Both the position numbers and the translations under genes were made by a program. Below are positions 11,198 through 22,409 of a stretch of DNA of 64,000 nt, in pieces; the first letter of the stretch is position 1; every line of letters starts with the position of its first letter. The stretch is taken from assembly GCA_018343915.1 (NCBI GenBank), contig JABRWF010000006.1, positions 2,976,001-3,040,000 of the forward strand, in the 5' to 3' direction. The notes beneath the pieces were generated by a model, which saw nothing but the letters and a program-made list of their open reading frames with translations, had not been told where the DNA came from and did no database searches. Source of the DNA: Agroathelia rolfsii. Lineage: Eukaryota > Basidiomycota > Agaricomycetes > Amylocorticiales > Amylocorticiaceae.

Positions 11198-13528
11198 TCA
11201 GGAGGAACCACCATTATGAGCGACACAATTGGTATAATACTCGTCCTCCACAAAGGTGCCACTCTCGCCCTGGAGCTTGGACCCTTGATGGCATGCCGCG
11301 GCGTGTTTCCACCAAAATAGCTCCGGTTGCTATTTGTTTGAAGGATCAGCCTCCTGCAAAGGCGGATGCAATTTATATATACTCTAAACTTACCTTGGTG
11401 TCCATAGCCTTGACACTCTCGATAGCAATGTACTTGGCGCATTTATGGCATTTACCCTGCAAAATCTCCGGTCGCTCGTTCTTTTGAGCCTGGCGCTTGG
11501 CGGTCTTGAACGCCACGGGAGGCGAAAACGGACGTGCATCAGTGGCAGAGATGCCTGAGAGAAGGATTCATTAGTTCGCTCCTGTCTTCGACTGATAGGC
11601 AGTAACATGTCCGCTTACCATGGGAATACTGCATATGGTAGTTATACGCGGAGAACTTCATTGAGAGCCAGAGTGCCTTGTTCTCGCCTCCACGCTCGGG
11701 CGTTTCCAAGCAAATCGGGCAGCATCCGACCTTGGTCTTACCCACGCCCTTGACGAACCGAGGTGTATACAGGTCCATCTCGTCACGTGGGTGGTTATAG
11801 TTTCCTCCGGGATTCTTACCGCCTTCGGGAATATGCCTAATCGCAGCAAAAGAATCAATAAAAAACATTCAATGACAAGAAGAATGAATAGCATATATCG
11901 TGTAATTTAACTCACACTTTATCGTCATCAGAAGGACGATAATAAGAAACGACATGATACCGCTTGTAAAATGCCGGGAACTTGGTATTGATCAACAAGG
12001 TTGGCGGGAAGATACGTTGTCCGGTCGGCGAGAGCGATTCGGCGGTGGACAAACCCTCGATGGCGGACGAAGAGGAAGATTGCCCTCCATCAGCGCCACC
12101 ATCGTCATCGGATTCTTGCACTACCGGTGGCCTCGGTTCCTTTTTCTTCCTCGTCGTCGTCGGTTTATTAGCAGCAGCAGCAGCAGCAGTCGTCTTCTTG
12201 GAGCCAGAAGAAGTCGAAGCAGCCTTCTTGGATGTCTTCTTCTCTTTTGCAGAGGCAGCACGTGCCGATTTTGTCTCCTGTTTTGTTGTTGATGCCGATG
12301 CTGATGTGGCCGGCTTCCTGGCTTCGCGCTGCAGACGCGCGCGCTTTGGCGCCGCGCTCGAGGATTCTGGCTGGCCAGCTGCAGCGCGCTTTTGGTTCCT
12401 GCGTGGTGCAGGCGCATCGGGCTCAGGATCAGGTATGGGCTTGCGACGCCAGCGCAGCGGGACGCTGGTATCGATGGCTGCAGCTGCGGCTGCCAATGCG
12501 GCTAAAGATGATCGGGTCATGTGATCATCAGCCTGAGGATCAGGTGTACCAACAATACCACCAGTACCAGCAGTAGTAATACTAGCATTAGAGATAGGAA
12601 TAGAAGCTGACAAAATCTCCTGAGATGCTGTAGTTGCCGCATCTTCTTCCACGGTAGAAGCATCGTGATCCTGAGACGAAGATGCAATTACAGACCCCTC
12701 TGCATCTATATGCCCCAGCGCATCAGTCTCAGATGTGGTTGGTGACGGCGAGTCACCGCCTTTTGATGATCCCTTACTGCTGCTCTCGGGAAGTGATGAA
12801 AGAGGTGAAGAAGGTGCAAATACTTGAGATAGCGCACTGCGCTGGCGCTGCAACGGCACAGAAGGCATCATCAACGGATGCTGGGCATGTTGAGCGTGTG
12901 TATGCGGTATCGGAACAGGCTTGTGGTCTGACGGAATATGATCACTTCCACCGCTCCTATACCGATTCAGTAGCGCCATCCTGGGCGCTACAGGTGATAC
13001 TGAACCCTCAGGCACATGCCAGCCATCTTCCTCGGCCCCTAGAGGTGAGGGCACGAATGGCGTCGCTTTTGCGAACGGCGACACGGGCGAATAATTCGGG
13101 GGCGTAAAATAGAAACGACGCCGAGGCACAAGGCTCGAGGTCGAGGAGGGCGTATGGACAGGTGCTGGGAGCGTGACGTCGTGTGCGAGGGAAGATGTGA
13201 AAGGCTGTGGTGGTGTGCTCTCATTCATACTCATACTCACGCCCGTCGGATGGGGATGTACTGGCGAGATGGGATTCAAGACTGCCTGGCTGGGTGCCCT
13301 CATGAGGAGGTCCGACCACGCTTTTGCAGCGAAATCAACAAAGTGTGCAGGCGAGAAGGCGCTCTCTTGCATCGCGGACGCGTGGTGGTGCACTGGCGAG
13401 ACCGTGAGGTGGGTAGGGGCCTGTGTGGGGTCGAAAACGGGCGCTACGCTGGACCTATGGGCAGAGATGGGTGAAATGGGCCGCATATATGCGCATTTTG
13501 GAGCATACGGCTGGGATTCGTCCTCCAT
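11198..13528 (-). CDS. Rua1-type transcription regulator (C-terminal zinc-binding domain)
   Basis: A likely nuclear regulator. The start at 13528 gives MEDESQPYAPKC; the longer frame to 13600 opens with GTG. The first ~530 residues are low complexity: Ser/Pro/Thr-rich, then an alanine run and a basic stretch with candidate nuclear localisation signals (PRRNQKRAAAG, RKKKEPRPP). Downstream exons carry the conserved Rua1 C-terminal domain: DLYTPRFVKGVGKTKVGCCPICLE, WLSMKFSAYNYHMQYSHG, ILQGKCHKCAKYIAIESVK and a final exon with WWKHAAACH. The Cys/His pairs fit zinc binding. The domain is named after the Ustilago maydis activator of the ustilagic-acid cluster; what this paralogue regulates is unknown, and no such cluster adjoins it. 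It diverges from the p24 gene with only 112 bp between start codons. Confidence 0.82.
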
Positions 13529-13640
13529 TGGGGCGGTCGTTGACGGAGTACAGGTGAAAAGCTGTAGGTAAAAGGGCAGAGAGGCGCTACATAACCACAC
13601 GCCCCCTCCTTTTCAAGCTCCGACATGTGGCCACAGCAAC
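13529..13640. promoter_or_regulatory. Compact divergent promoter
   Basis: Only 112 bp separate the start codons of the minus-strand Rua1-type gene and the plus-strand p24 gene, so both 5' UTRs and promoters must overlap or be very short. Confidence 0.6.
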
Positions 13641-14614
13641 ATGCCTCGACTCACCACCACCACCGCTGCTAGCGTCCTCCTCCCGCTGCTTGTCTGCCTA
13701 TCGTCTCTATTCCATGTCTCTAATGCTTCGGCGCTGACGACGACCATCTCTGCCAATGAGCGTCTCTGTTTTTTTGCAGACGTCGACAAGGCCGGCGAAA
13801 AGATTGGCGTATGTCATCTTATTGCATGTTTTTCTTCCGAGGACGTGTGTTAACCATTTCAATTACCACAGTTTTACTTTGCTGTATGTCATATATATGC
13901 TGCCCCTTTTAAAGGCATACACTTTCTTACATAGGCAACCATCATGCTCAGGTCCAATCCGGCGGCTCATTCGATATCGACTTTGAAGTGCGCGATCCCA
14001 ATGACAAGGTCATGCTTGACGGCAAGCGCGAGCGCCAGGGCGACTACGTGTTCACCGCTAACCACGTTGGGGAATACTCATTCTGCTTCGAGAATGACAT
14101 GTCGACCCTGACGCAGAAGCTCGTCGACTTTGACATTATGGTTGAGAGCGAGCCAAGGAGAGAGGCACCCGCTAAGCCTGGGCAGATATCCGAGCATACA
14201 AGCGCCTTGGAGGAGAGCATCTTCAGGCTGAACGGATTACTGCAGGGTATCAAGCGGACTCAGAAGGAGTGCGTGTCTTTTCATTTTTATCATATTCACA
14301 CGATTATGAACGAATGTCTACTAGGTTCCATACACGGGAAAACCGTGGGTTCTCCATAGTCAAGTCGACCCAAAAGTATATATTCTCCTATATTTCGTTA
14401 ACTCTTGCTGATTCATGCACTCTCCTCTTTTCCAGTCGCCTATTCTGGTATGCTGTTCTGGAGACACTGGGTGTCATTGGGATGGCCGTGTAAGCTCTTT
14501 TCTCTTTGTGCATACATCCTCGGTCATCATCTCAATGATGTTATTACGTAAAGCCTGCAGGTTTACATTCTCCAGACGTTCTTTACGAAAACCGGACGTC
14601 GTTACAAGGTGTAA
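13641..14614 (+). CDS. p24/emp24 family cargo receptor
   Basis: A type-I membrane protein of COPII/COPI vesicles cycling between ER and Golgi. It has an N-terminal signal peptide (hydrophobic VLLPLLVCLSSLF) and a lumenal GOLD domain with the expected cysteine pair (ANERLCFFADVDKAGEKIG ... YSFCFEND). A coiled-coil stretch (EHTSALEESIFRLNGLLQGI) is followed by FHTRENRGFSIV, then one transmembrane segment (FWYAVLETLGVIGMAVVYI) and a short basic cytosolic tail ending FFTKTGRRYKV. The usual FF motif is present; the C-terminal KKXX signal is not classical. Five or six exons; the last starts after the intron ending GCCTGCAG and stops at 14614. Probably a gamma-type (Erp-like) member, but the subfamily is uncertain. 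Confidence 0.85.
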
Positions 14615-15045
14615 ATTATCACTTTTTACACGGACGTTCAGTCCTATGCCATTTTTACACTCCCGCCTTAATCACATTATACGTACACGATATACTGGTC
14701 AAACTCGAGTTCTTTTTTTGGATGGATTAAAATTCAACTGGCGTGTTATTTGTTCCTGGATGATCTATATAGTAATAACAAGACAAAGCGACGATTAATT
14801 CTACAAAATAGTCCCCAAAAGACAGTCAGGAGAATCATGACTGTCAAATATATTGCGCATACAACCGCTCGCTAAAAAAGAGAGCAGGTTTTCGAAACAC
14901 GTAATTGAGCCTATACGAGTCTGGCTTCGATGTCGTGTTGCACATGGACTTTTACGACTTACTGGAGGATCCACAAACGATCTGTAGCTGCAAGTCTGGG
15001 AAACTAGGGACCGTCAAGGGTATGGATGATCCAACCATTGTTCAA
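14615..15045. other. Convergent 3' intergenic region
   Basis: Lies between the p24 and eaf3 stop codons. No gene seen. Confidence 0.5.
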
Positions 15046-16365
15046 CTAGGACTTGGAAACGTTTTGGTATTGCAGACTAGTGTGACTATATGCATGCACA
15101 AAGATCTCCCCGCGGTGCTCAGCCATGTACCTGAGGAAATTAGGTCGATTACCAGCACCGGAAATCCATATATGCCTGTTCAAAAAAACTCACCTGAGCA
15201 ATGCGTTGACGTATGATTGTATAAGCTCCATAGAATCATGATCCATAGTAGACCCTGAGACCATCTGTGGCAAGTTAACTGTAAAGATATCATCTGATTA
15301 GGGTGCATATACCTCGAATTTTATCAAGACACGCTTACCCAGCATTCGCAAGAGATGCTCTGCACCATAGATAGCACTCATCGCTTTTTCCTGCCCAACA
15401 ATGACGTTCGGACCGGTGACGTATGACCGGCGCATCTCGGCGTATTGCGGTCGCTCGAATCGGTACAACAGATTCTGTCCCAATGCAGCATCGAAATAGG
15501 CAATGAGCCCGGAAATTATAGTCGGCAGAACGATCTTGGGGTCTTGGAGCAGGAAAGTCCTGGAACAATAGGGCCTCGTGGATTAGTTAGGGTGTCAAAA
15601 GATTACGTGAGATGGAAACATTACTTGTAGTCCTCCGGACTAGAAAACACGCGGTTCTTGAAGTTTTCCAAGATTTCGACTACGGTAGGGCTCCTGGGAA
15701 GTTGGACGACCTAGGAGAGATACAGGTTCGCACTAAAATTTCATGTTTGCAAGGACATTACAACGCACCTGGTTATTCTTGGTCACCGCCTCCCAGTCAT
15801 CCACGAGGACCACCTTGAGGATTTCAGGAACATCCAGTTGCATCTCCGGTTTCCTCTCCTCCTGCAGGCTATGCCATTAATGACGAGCGTCCCGCGAGTT
15901 ATAAGCAGCAATCATGCCCACCTCGTCTCTGCCTCTCTTGGTACCACGCTCTTTCCTTCTCCCCGTATCGCGTGCACCACTCTTGTCGCTGGCGGGAGGA
16001 CCGTAGGACGATGTCTTGGCCTCTGCCGCCTTTGCATGATGAGCAGCCTGTAGTCCCTTCTGCGCCTGAATCCCAGCTTCATCCCATCTTAGCAAACGTG
16101 TCGGGGGTACCCATTCGTCCCAACTACCAAAAAAAAAGAATATAACATCCAAGCATCAATGTCAACATGTATCGAGATGCGAGATTAGCTTGTCGACACA
16201 CGTTTGCTTCCATCCTCGGTAGTGCACAAAGTACACTGCGCCCGTTAGCCCATTCTTGGAGGTACTACTATCCCAGATTTCGCGTTTCAGGATTTTGGCT
16301 TCGTACAGCAGCGGGCCATGATAACAGAGGACTTTTTCATTTTCGCGGAATGTGAAAGCGCTCAT
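15046..16365 (-). CDS. eaf3: MRG-family chromodomain protein
   Basis: A histone-methyl-lysine reader of the NuA4 acetyltransferase and Rpd3S deacetylase complexes. The start at 16365 gives MSAFTFRENEKVLCYHGPLLYEAK, the MRG chromo-barrel. It continues VYFVHYRGWKQT and, across an intron, WDEWVPPTRLLRWDE, so the aromatic cage residues are visible. A basic linker (GRRKERGTKRGRDEV) leads to the MRG domain: DVPEILKVVLVDDWEAVTK, LPRSPTVVEILENF, LYRFERPQYAEMRR, AIYGAEHLLRMLG, NLPQMVSGSTMDHDS and a final exon YMAEHRGEIFV ending at 15046. It is divergent from the casein kinase gene. Exons were assembled by eye; the family call is firm. Confidence 0.92.
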
Positions 16366-16889
16366 TTAGGAGGTTTACTGGCGACGGCGAGAGAGACAAT
16401 ATGCAATCACAGCAAATGTTATGGGTTGGGGGGTAGGGGGTATAAATCCACTTGAAGCAGCCCAGGAATCGTGTATAATGAAAGCCTTGTCGAGAGAGCT
16501 GACCAGCAAGCTACCAGGCAGCAGTGCAGCAAGCAAGCAAGCGGAAATCGTTGCCACAGCAGCCACACACCTGGTGGCAACACGTGTGGCGGCGGTGGCG
16601 TCGCTCTTCTGGCAGTGGAGGGGATGCGGCACAGCCCTTCAGCCACCGTACATCCGAATTCCGAGGGGACAATCACAGTGACGTCCCAGGGGCCAAGCCA
16701 AAGGGAGCCACTTAACTGGGAGTTGCTTGCTCTTGCTTGCCTTGCCTTGCTTCAAGTTTAGTTCCTTTTCGTTTGCGCTTTCATATAAGCGCCCCTTCGT
16801 TCCCTTCACCTCTCGACGACTTCGAAACGACCTCGCCACGACGACGACGACGACGACCGCACGCTGGAAAAAATACGTGAAAACTCATC
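16366..16889. other. Divergent promoter between eaf3 and the CK1 gene
   Basis: 524 bp with CT-rich tracts and a run of ACG triplets (about 16,838-16,858) in the CK1 5' UTR. No gene seen. Confidence 0.5.
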
Positions 16890-18264
16890 ATGGGGGATTA
16901 CACTTTTGGCGGTAAATACAGATTGGAGGAGGAGATTGCTATCGGTGGATGTGGTAAGACGCCCCACCTACCCCCATCGCCACCTTTCACAGACAGCGTA
17001 CGGCTGCGGCATTATTCAGTATACTCAGCTATATGAATCTACAGGCTCGGTATTCATGGGCGTGCACACTGTTGCCGGCAAAGAGGTCTGCTAGGCAGTA
17101 ATAGCTGTGGCACTTGTGTTATTGTATTCAACAATCCCCTCCCCCCCCCTTTTCCCTCTTCTCCTGATATACAGGTAGCAATCAAGGTCGAGCCAGCACA
17201 TCCATCCCATCTAGTGTCGCCACTGCGGCAAGAGTCCAAGATATACAAGACGCTTATGGGTGGTACGGGTGTCCCATGGCTCATGTACTCGGGTAAACAG
17301 GGGGACTATAACGTCCTCGTTATGGATCTTCTCGGCCCATCACTCGAGGACGTCTTCAAGATGTGTAACAAGCGCTTCGAGCTCCGGACCGTCCTCATGC
17401 TCGGTGTCCAGCTGGTTCGTCCCCGTGCTACCTTTTATGTGTCATATATATGCAACCCCTTTCTTACCCTAAAGGTATACAGACCTCGCGCCTGGAGTAT
17501 ATACACTCTCGTGGGCTCGTCCACCGGGACGTGAAACCCGCCAACTTCGTTATGAGCGCACTATCGCAGTCCTCCACACCCTCCGTCGTAAATGTCATCG
17601 ACTTTGGCCTGGCCAAACGGTACCGGGACCCGCTCACGGGCGTACACATTCCCTATCGCCAGGACGATCATCACGGCGTGGGCACTAGCCTCTTCGCGAG
17701 CATAAACACCCATTTAGGAGCAGGCAAGTGTCCACGCATATTATCAACAAACAAATTACCGTGCCTTGAATTCTCAATACTTACATAATATCCCCGGTGG
17801 CCCCCTCTCCCCACCGCGCTCTCTCTCTCTCTCTCATCTGTCCTTTTTTTTTTTTATACTCGCCAGAATCCGCACGTCGAGATGACCTAGAATCGCTGGT
17901 GTACATGCTCATCTACTTCCTGCGCGGCTCCCTCCCCTGGCGCAGGATCCGCTCGCCGAACGGGTCCGTATCGGAGACGTGGGATCTCATCCGCGACGCG
18001 AAACTGACGCATGACGGGCAGCTCTTTGTGGGCGTGCCGCGGGAGATCCGTGAGCTATATGCGTACGCGCGCGGGATGGCGTTTGAGGAGGAGGTCGACT
18101 GGGAGGGCGTCCGTGGGCTGCTCCAGGCGTGCGCCAACAGGAACAACGTCGATATCGAGAGCGAGGGTCTATGGGAGTGGGAGATCGGTCGTATCGTCAA
18201 GCCAGAGTCGGGCCGAAGGCGGAATTGCGCCGCGTGCCAGGCTAGGAGGGAGCGTAGTCTATAA
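16890..18264 (+). CDS. Casein kinase I-like protein kinase
   Basis: A Ser/Thr kinase of the CK1 group. It starts MGDYTFGGKYRLEEEIAIGGCGSVF (glycine loop spanning an intron), with the lysine in KEVAIKVEP, MDLLGPSLEDVF, the catalytic loop HRDVKPANFV and DFGLAKRYRDP. The activation segment differs from the CK1 norm: it has GTSLFASINTHLG where CK1 usually has GTARYASINTHLG. ARRDDLESLVYMLIYFLRGSLPW follows. The C-terminus is short and ends in a Cys-containing CAACQARRERSL, with no palmitoylation motif as in Yck kinases and no long tail. It therefore looks like one of the divergent CK1-like kinases expanded in Agaricomycetes rather than Hrr25. Catalytic residues are retained. Confidence 0.87.
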
Positions 18265-19151
18265 TTTTTTTTGTGGCCCAGACCATGAGTTTAGTGGGTC
18301 AGTGTCTCATGATCATTTTTTCTTCTTCTGTTATCATCCTTGAGCTGGCCTGCTGACGATGGGAAAACCAAATCGTACCATTTTAGATATGCTTATGACT
18401 TGCTAGGCCATGCACGTCTAGAGTTTTTTTTTTTTGTTCGTCCGCCCAACCTCCCTATCTAAGGGAAGGTTAGGCCACGAGGTGCTGCTGCTACTGCTGC
18501 TGTGCTTGCAGGGCCCTCTCATCATCCAGCGTCCCGCCGGGTGATCGAGGGAGTGTCCTGTATCTTGGAGCTTTGTACGCTTGGGACGTTGGGACCCGTC
18601 CGTCTCTCCACCTGTACCCAAATGCGTCGAATGATGCTGCCCCGTGAAAACGCAACGACTGCCAATTGTTTTTATATATATATATCTTCTATGCGATGTA
18701 TAAACTCATTTATGTCGCTCGAAGTTTCCTTTCATTTATTATCAGCGTATTGTTCCATATATCTAGCTGCTGCCGCCGCCGCCGCCGCCACCACCACCAT
18801 CATCATTATCACTCATCTATCACACCTATACATAAATTACAACATCCGCTCTAACTATGTCTTTCACCATGTATGCCTCTCAGCTTTACCTCTACCCCAT
18901 TATGCCCCCTCCCCTCCAAAAATGCACATATGTAATTCAATGTCATATCTGGAATTCTTAACCCAATGTACATACATACGCGATTGATGTTGTAAACATA
19001 TAGCTGTTCAAAAAGAGCAACGTTTCAGAAGGAAAAAAAAAAAGAATCAGATCCATCAGAATTTCGTACGTGTAATGTCCATTCATTCATTCATTTTTCA
19101 TACTAGTTCAACAGTTGAAACGAAAAAAAGGTATTTATATGAAGCAACCAT
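18265..19151. other. Convergent intergenic region with microsatellite
   Basis: 887 bp between the CK1 and sus1 stop codons. It contains a GCC/ACC/ATC triplet run at about 18,766-18,803 and short ATTC repeats near 19,080. No gene seen. Confidence 0.55.
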
Positions 19152-19693
19152 TCATTTGCTTAGCTGTGCTTGTATCCATTCTTTGACAACCGCTTGGAAT
19201 TCTTTCTGCGTTTCGGGAGGAATGCGGGCTGGATTTCGATAACAAGTTAATGTTTATCGTTTTCAAATCAGAATGGTTAGGTTTTTTTTCGGATATGTAC
19301 GAGCCAGAAGAGAGTCGGCGTACCCTGGTCAGACGAGGCGAGATGGTGTAGCAGCGCCTGGAGAGTTGGCGTTTCCATTGTCTGGGCGTTCTCTGAGAGC
19401 AGCGAGTCGAGGGAATAGATCATGCATGTAAAAGAAACCCATGGTGTTTTCTCAGCCCCAAGGAAACCCGATTAGGTTTGTAAGCGAGATAGAGAAACTG
19501 ACAGACCTATGCACTCGTGCTTGACATCGTCAATCCAGCCGGCTTCGTTGAGCGATTGGTATAAACGCTGCTGGAGCCTGGTTCATGGCATGAGTATGAT
19601 TCAAGGTTATGTGGTCAATGATCAATACCTGTCTCGTTCCCCGGTCTGGATTAGTCGCGTTTGTAATTCGGCATATAATGCGTCTTGGTCCAT
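19152..19693 (-). CDS. sus1: Transcription and mRNA export factor Sus1/ENY2
   Basis: A 93-residue protein too fragmented by introns to stand out as an open frame. Exons 19693-19629, 19577-19507, 19392-19324 and 19228-19152 (minus strand) splice in frame at GT-AG sites. The protein opens MDQDALYAELQTRLIQTGER, then LQQRLYQSLNEAGWIDDVKHE, METPTLQALLHHLA and finally IPPETQKEFQAVVKEWIQ. This is the helical ENY2 fold: (L)xxGW(I/V)DDVKH followed by MExPT. The family is a shared subunit of the SAGA deubiquitinase module and the TREX-2 nuclear-pore complex, linking transcription to export. Length and all conserved blocks match the family. It is divergent from mrs6. Confidence 0.9.
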
Positions 19694-19892
19694 CAAGTGT
19701 AGACGGCCGTGGTATATGGTATCTGTGTGTAATTGCCCAGAGCTAATATCCGTGCATATCAAGTCAAGAAGAATAACCTGAGACGAAATCAATGGCTGGT
19801 GGAGTGTGCTGTAAATTCGAACTTACCGGAAGCTGGAGCTGGATTTGGATGAAGTTATATGTGGCCTACGAGAGTCATTCTCTTCTTCTTCA

Positions 19893-19943
19893 TCGTACTA
19901 CTACTACTACTATTACTACCACTATTATTACTACTATTGCTAG
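19893..19943 (+). repeat. ACT/ATT triplet microsatellite
   Basis: An imperfect (ACT)n/(ATT)n run just upstream of the mrs6 ATG, in the shared sus1/mrs6 promoter or the mrs6 5' UTR. Confidence 0.7.
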
Positions 19944-19952
19944 TGCCCACCG

Positions 19953-21860
19953 ATGGAAAACGAATTCGACGTGATCATCCTCGGCACAGGTCTCTCACAG
20001 TCCATCGTTGCAGCGTGAGCCAGTCGGTGATGAATGTTCCTTCTTGTGCCTTAGTATGTCTCAATAAACATCAACCTGCTTCATCAGCGCACTCTCCAAG
20101 GCTGGCTTCAAGGTCGCCCATCTCGATACAAACCCCTACTATGGCTCTTATAATGCCAGTCTCACCCTCGACGAGCTCTGCCAATGGGCAGACGACCAGT
20201 CGAAAGACGAACACTCCCCGATCTTTGGTCTCTCTCGCTCGACAGGGCAGCTGCTACCCCAATCACGACAATATGCACTCTCCCTCTCGCCATCCGTCAT
20301 CCCCTCCATCGGTCCACTGATCTCGTCCCTCATCGGCTCGGGTGTGTCCAAGTACGGCAGCTTCCGCTTACTCGAGCGCGTCGGCATCTATCGTCACGAC
20401 GCACAGATCCATGCCGTGCCCTCGAGCAAAGAGGATGTGTTCAAGAACAAGGAGTACTCGCTCCTCGAGAAGAGACGTCTCATGCGCTTCTTGATGTTTG
20501 CCGTGGGCGAGTTTGAGCGAGCGCCTGAGCTGGCTGGGAAGGAGGATACACCATTTATCGATTTCTTGACGACGTCGTTTTCGCTCAAGGAGGATATCGC
20601 AGAGGTGGTGGCTTATGCCCTGGCGCATTGTACACGGAGGGATGGTACGTGTGCTCGTCCGACCCCCCTTACTTGAATGAATTTCAACTCACACACCGAG
20701 GGGGGGGGGGGTACTTGATACAGATCTCACGCTACCGGCACTACTACGCACTCGGAAATACCTCAAATCTTCAGGCCGATACGGCTCATCTTCCTTCCTC
20801 GTCGGTCACTACGGCGGAGCTGGAGAGGTATCCCAAGGGTTCTGCCGCGCTGCTGCCGTCAGCGGTGCTGTCTACATCCTCGGGAGGAAGATCCTATCCG
20901 TCACCGAGAACGACACCCCGTCGGCCAAGGGCAAGTACACGCTGATTGGAGAAGATCTGCCAGAGGAGCTCTATTCCGACTTGATCATCTCATCTCCCGA
21001 GTTGCTGCCGCCCAATCTACTGGCCGAGGCCGGCGTCCCCGCAGAAGGCGGTAACACCGGACCAGCCGTGGTTGCGCGGTGCGTTGCCATTATCGATAAG
21101 CCGGTATCATTCACGTCGTCAAATCCACCCACGTCAGACGCAGATGGGGCATCAGAGGAAGACACTCCCGCTGCCGACAGTGAATCTGAACTGGATACGT
21201 TCGTGGTAGTATTCCCTCCAAAGTCTCTTGACGGGGGTGCACAGGCCGCATCCGCTACGGCACTGGTGACGGGACCGGGAAGCATGTCCGCACCCAAAGG
21301 TCGATGTAAGCTCTCTCTGTCTGTCTGTCAAATGATGTATGTGTGCTTTTTTCTTGCGATTTCTGAGTGCTCTGCACCTGCTAGGGGTCGTCTACCTATC
21401 CATGACCACGAGCGAAATAGTAGATCGCCCAGCCGAAGACCTGCTCCGTCCCTACCTCTCCGCTCTCCTATCCTCCTCGTCCAATTCATCATCGGCAGGA
21501 CAAATCGCGTCGATATTGTTCCACATGTTCTACTATGAACGTATCCCCAACCACCCAGCGGCGACTACTACATCTACAACAACAACAACAACAGAAACGC
21601 CCTCCTCGCCCTCGCTCATCATCAGCCCCAACATCGTTTCGCCCTCGATGACGGAAGTAGGTGATGAAATAGCGAGGCAGGCAGAGGCCCTCTTCCACGA
21701 AGCGATCTCGAAGCTCAAGAAGAACAGCCCGCGTGTCCTCGCCCGCCATGGGCAGGAAGGGGGGGAGTCGGTGTTTGATGACATCGAGGGCGGCCTGTGG
21801 CCGCCGCAGCCGCCGCCAGAGGCAGAGGAAGACGAGGCTGGTTCCATGGACGAGTGGTAG
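19953..21860 (+). CDS. mrs6: Rab escort protein (Rab geranylgeranyltransferase component A)
   Basis: Presents newly made Rab GTPases to the geranylgeranyl transferase. The start at 19953 gives MENEFDVIILGTGLSQSIVAA, then (after an intron) ALSKAGFKVAHLDTNPYYG: the dinucleotide-fold-like GDI/REP N-terminus with DxNPYYG. VSKYGSFRLLERV and FKNKEYSLLEKRRLMRFL follow; in GDI the corresponding segments are YLEFK and DVFxxKxLSLxEKR. YGSSSFLVGHYGGAGEVSQGFCR is the GDI/REP FARxxAVxGG region. A long acidic, low-complexity insert and an acidic tail ending DEAGSMDEW favour REP over GDI. At least four exons; the small introns near 20,645 and 21,306 are placed by frame. A single-copy essential gene in other fungi. 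Confidence 0.88.
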
Positions 21861-22409
21861 TTGTTGTTTCTGTACAATAATACCCCTATATATATATATA
21901 CATTGTGCATAATGCACGTCCTAGATTATATAGCGATTACTGACATCATGAGCCCTAAGCGCCGAATTAGCCAATGCTCAAGTGTTAACAAAGAGCGCTC
22001 CTTTTAAGAGCGTCGCCAAATAGTAGTTAACTCTTGAACTGGAGTTACGCCGCAGGACTCAGATCATCTTTTCATTGACTTTTTTTTTTTTTTTTTTTTC
22101 GTGTCTTGGAAAAATCGCAGCAGTGATATACGTATATAATTACATTTTGGGATTTATAAAAAAAAAAGTATGGTAACAAGAGAGCGAAGAGAAATCGGGA
22201 AAGAAAGAAAAAGAAAAGAATAACAAATGCAGTGGAACGGCACCGAGCGACAGCCATAAAACCTGAACCATCCTATTCCTGCCATCTCCTATGCCAAGCC
22301 ATATATCCGACAACAACAGAAAAAATCGTACGGAGGGGTACCTTGTACCGGGTCAAAACATGAACCGACAGGAAATGACGCCCTAGATGCCCAAATACCT
22401 TTTTTTTTT
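21861..22409. other. Convergent intergenic region
   Basis: Contains T-runs near 22,080 and 22,390. No gene seen. Confidence 0.5.

Noticed and set aside
11982..12524. 180-residue plus-strand frame
   Set aside because: Shadow of the low-complexity part of the Rua1-type gene.
13529..13600. N-terminal extension of the Rua1-type protein
   Set aside because: The extension opens with GTG; the first ATG in frame is at 13528.
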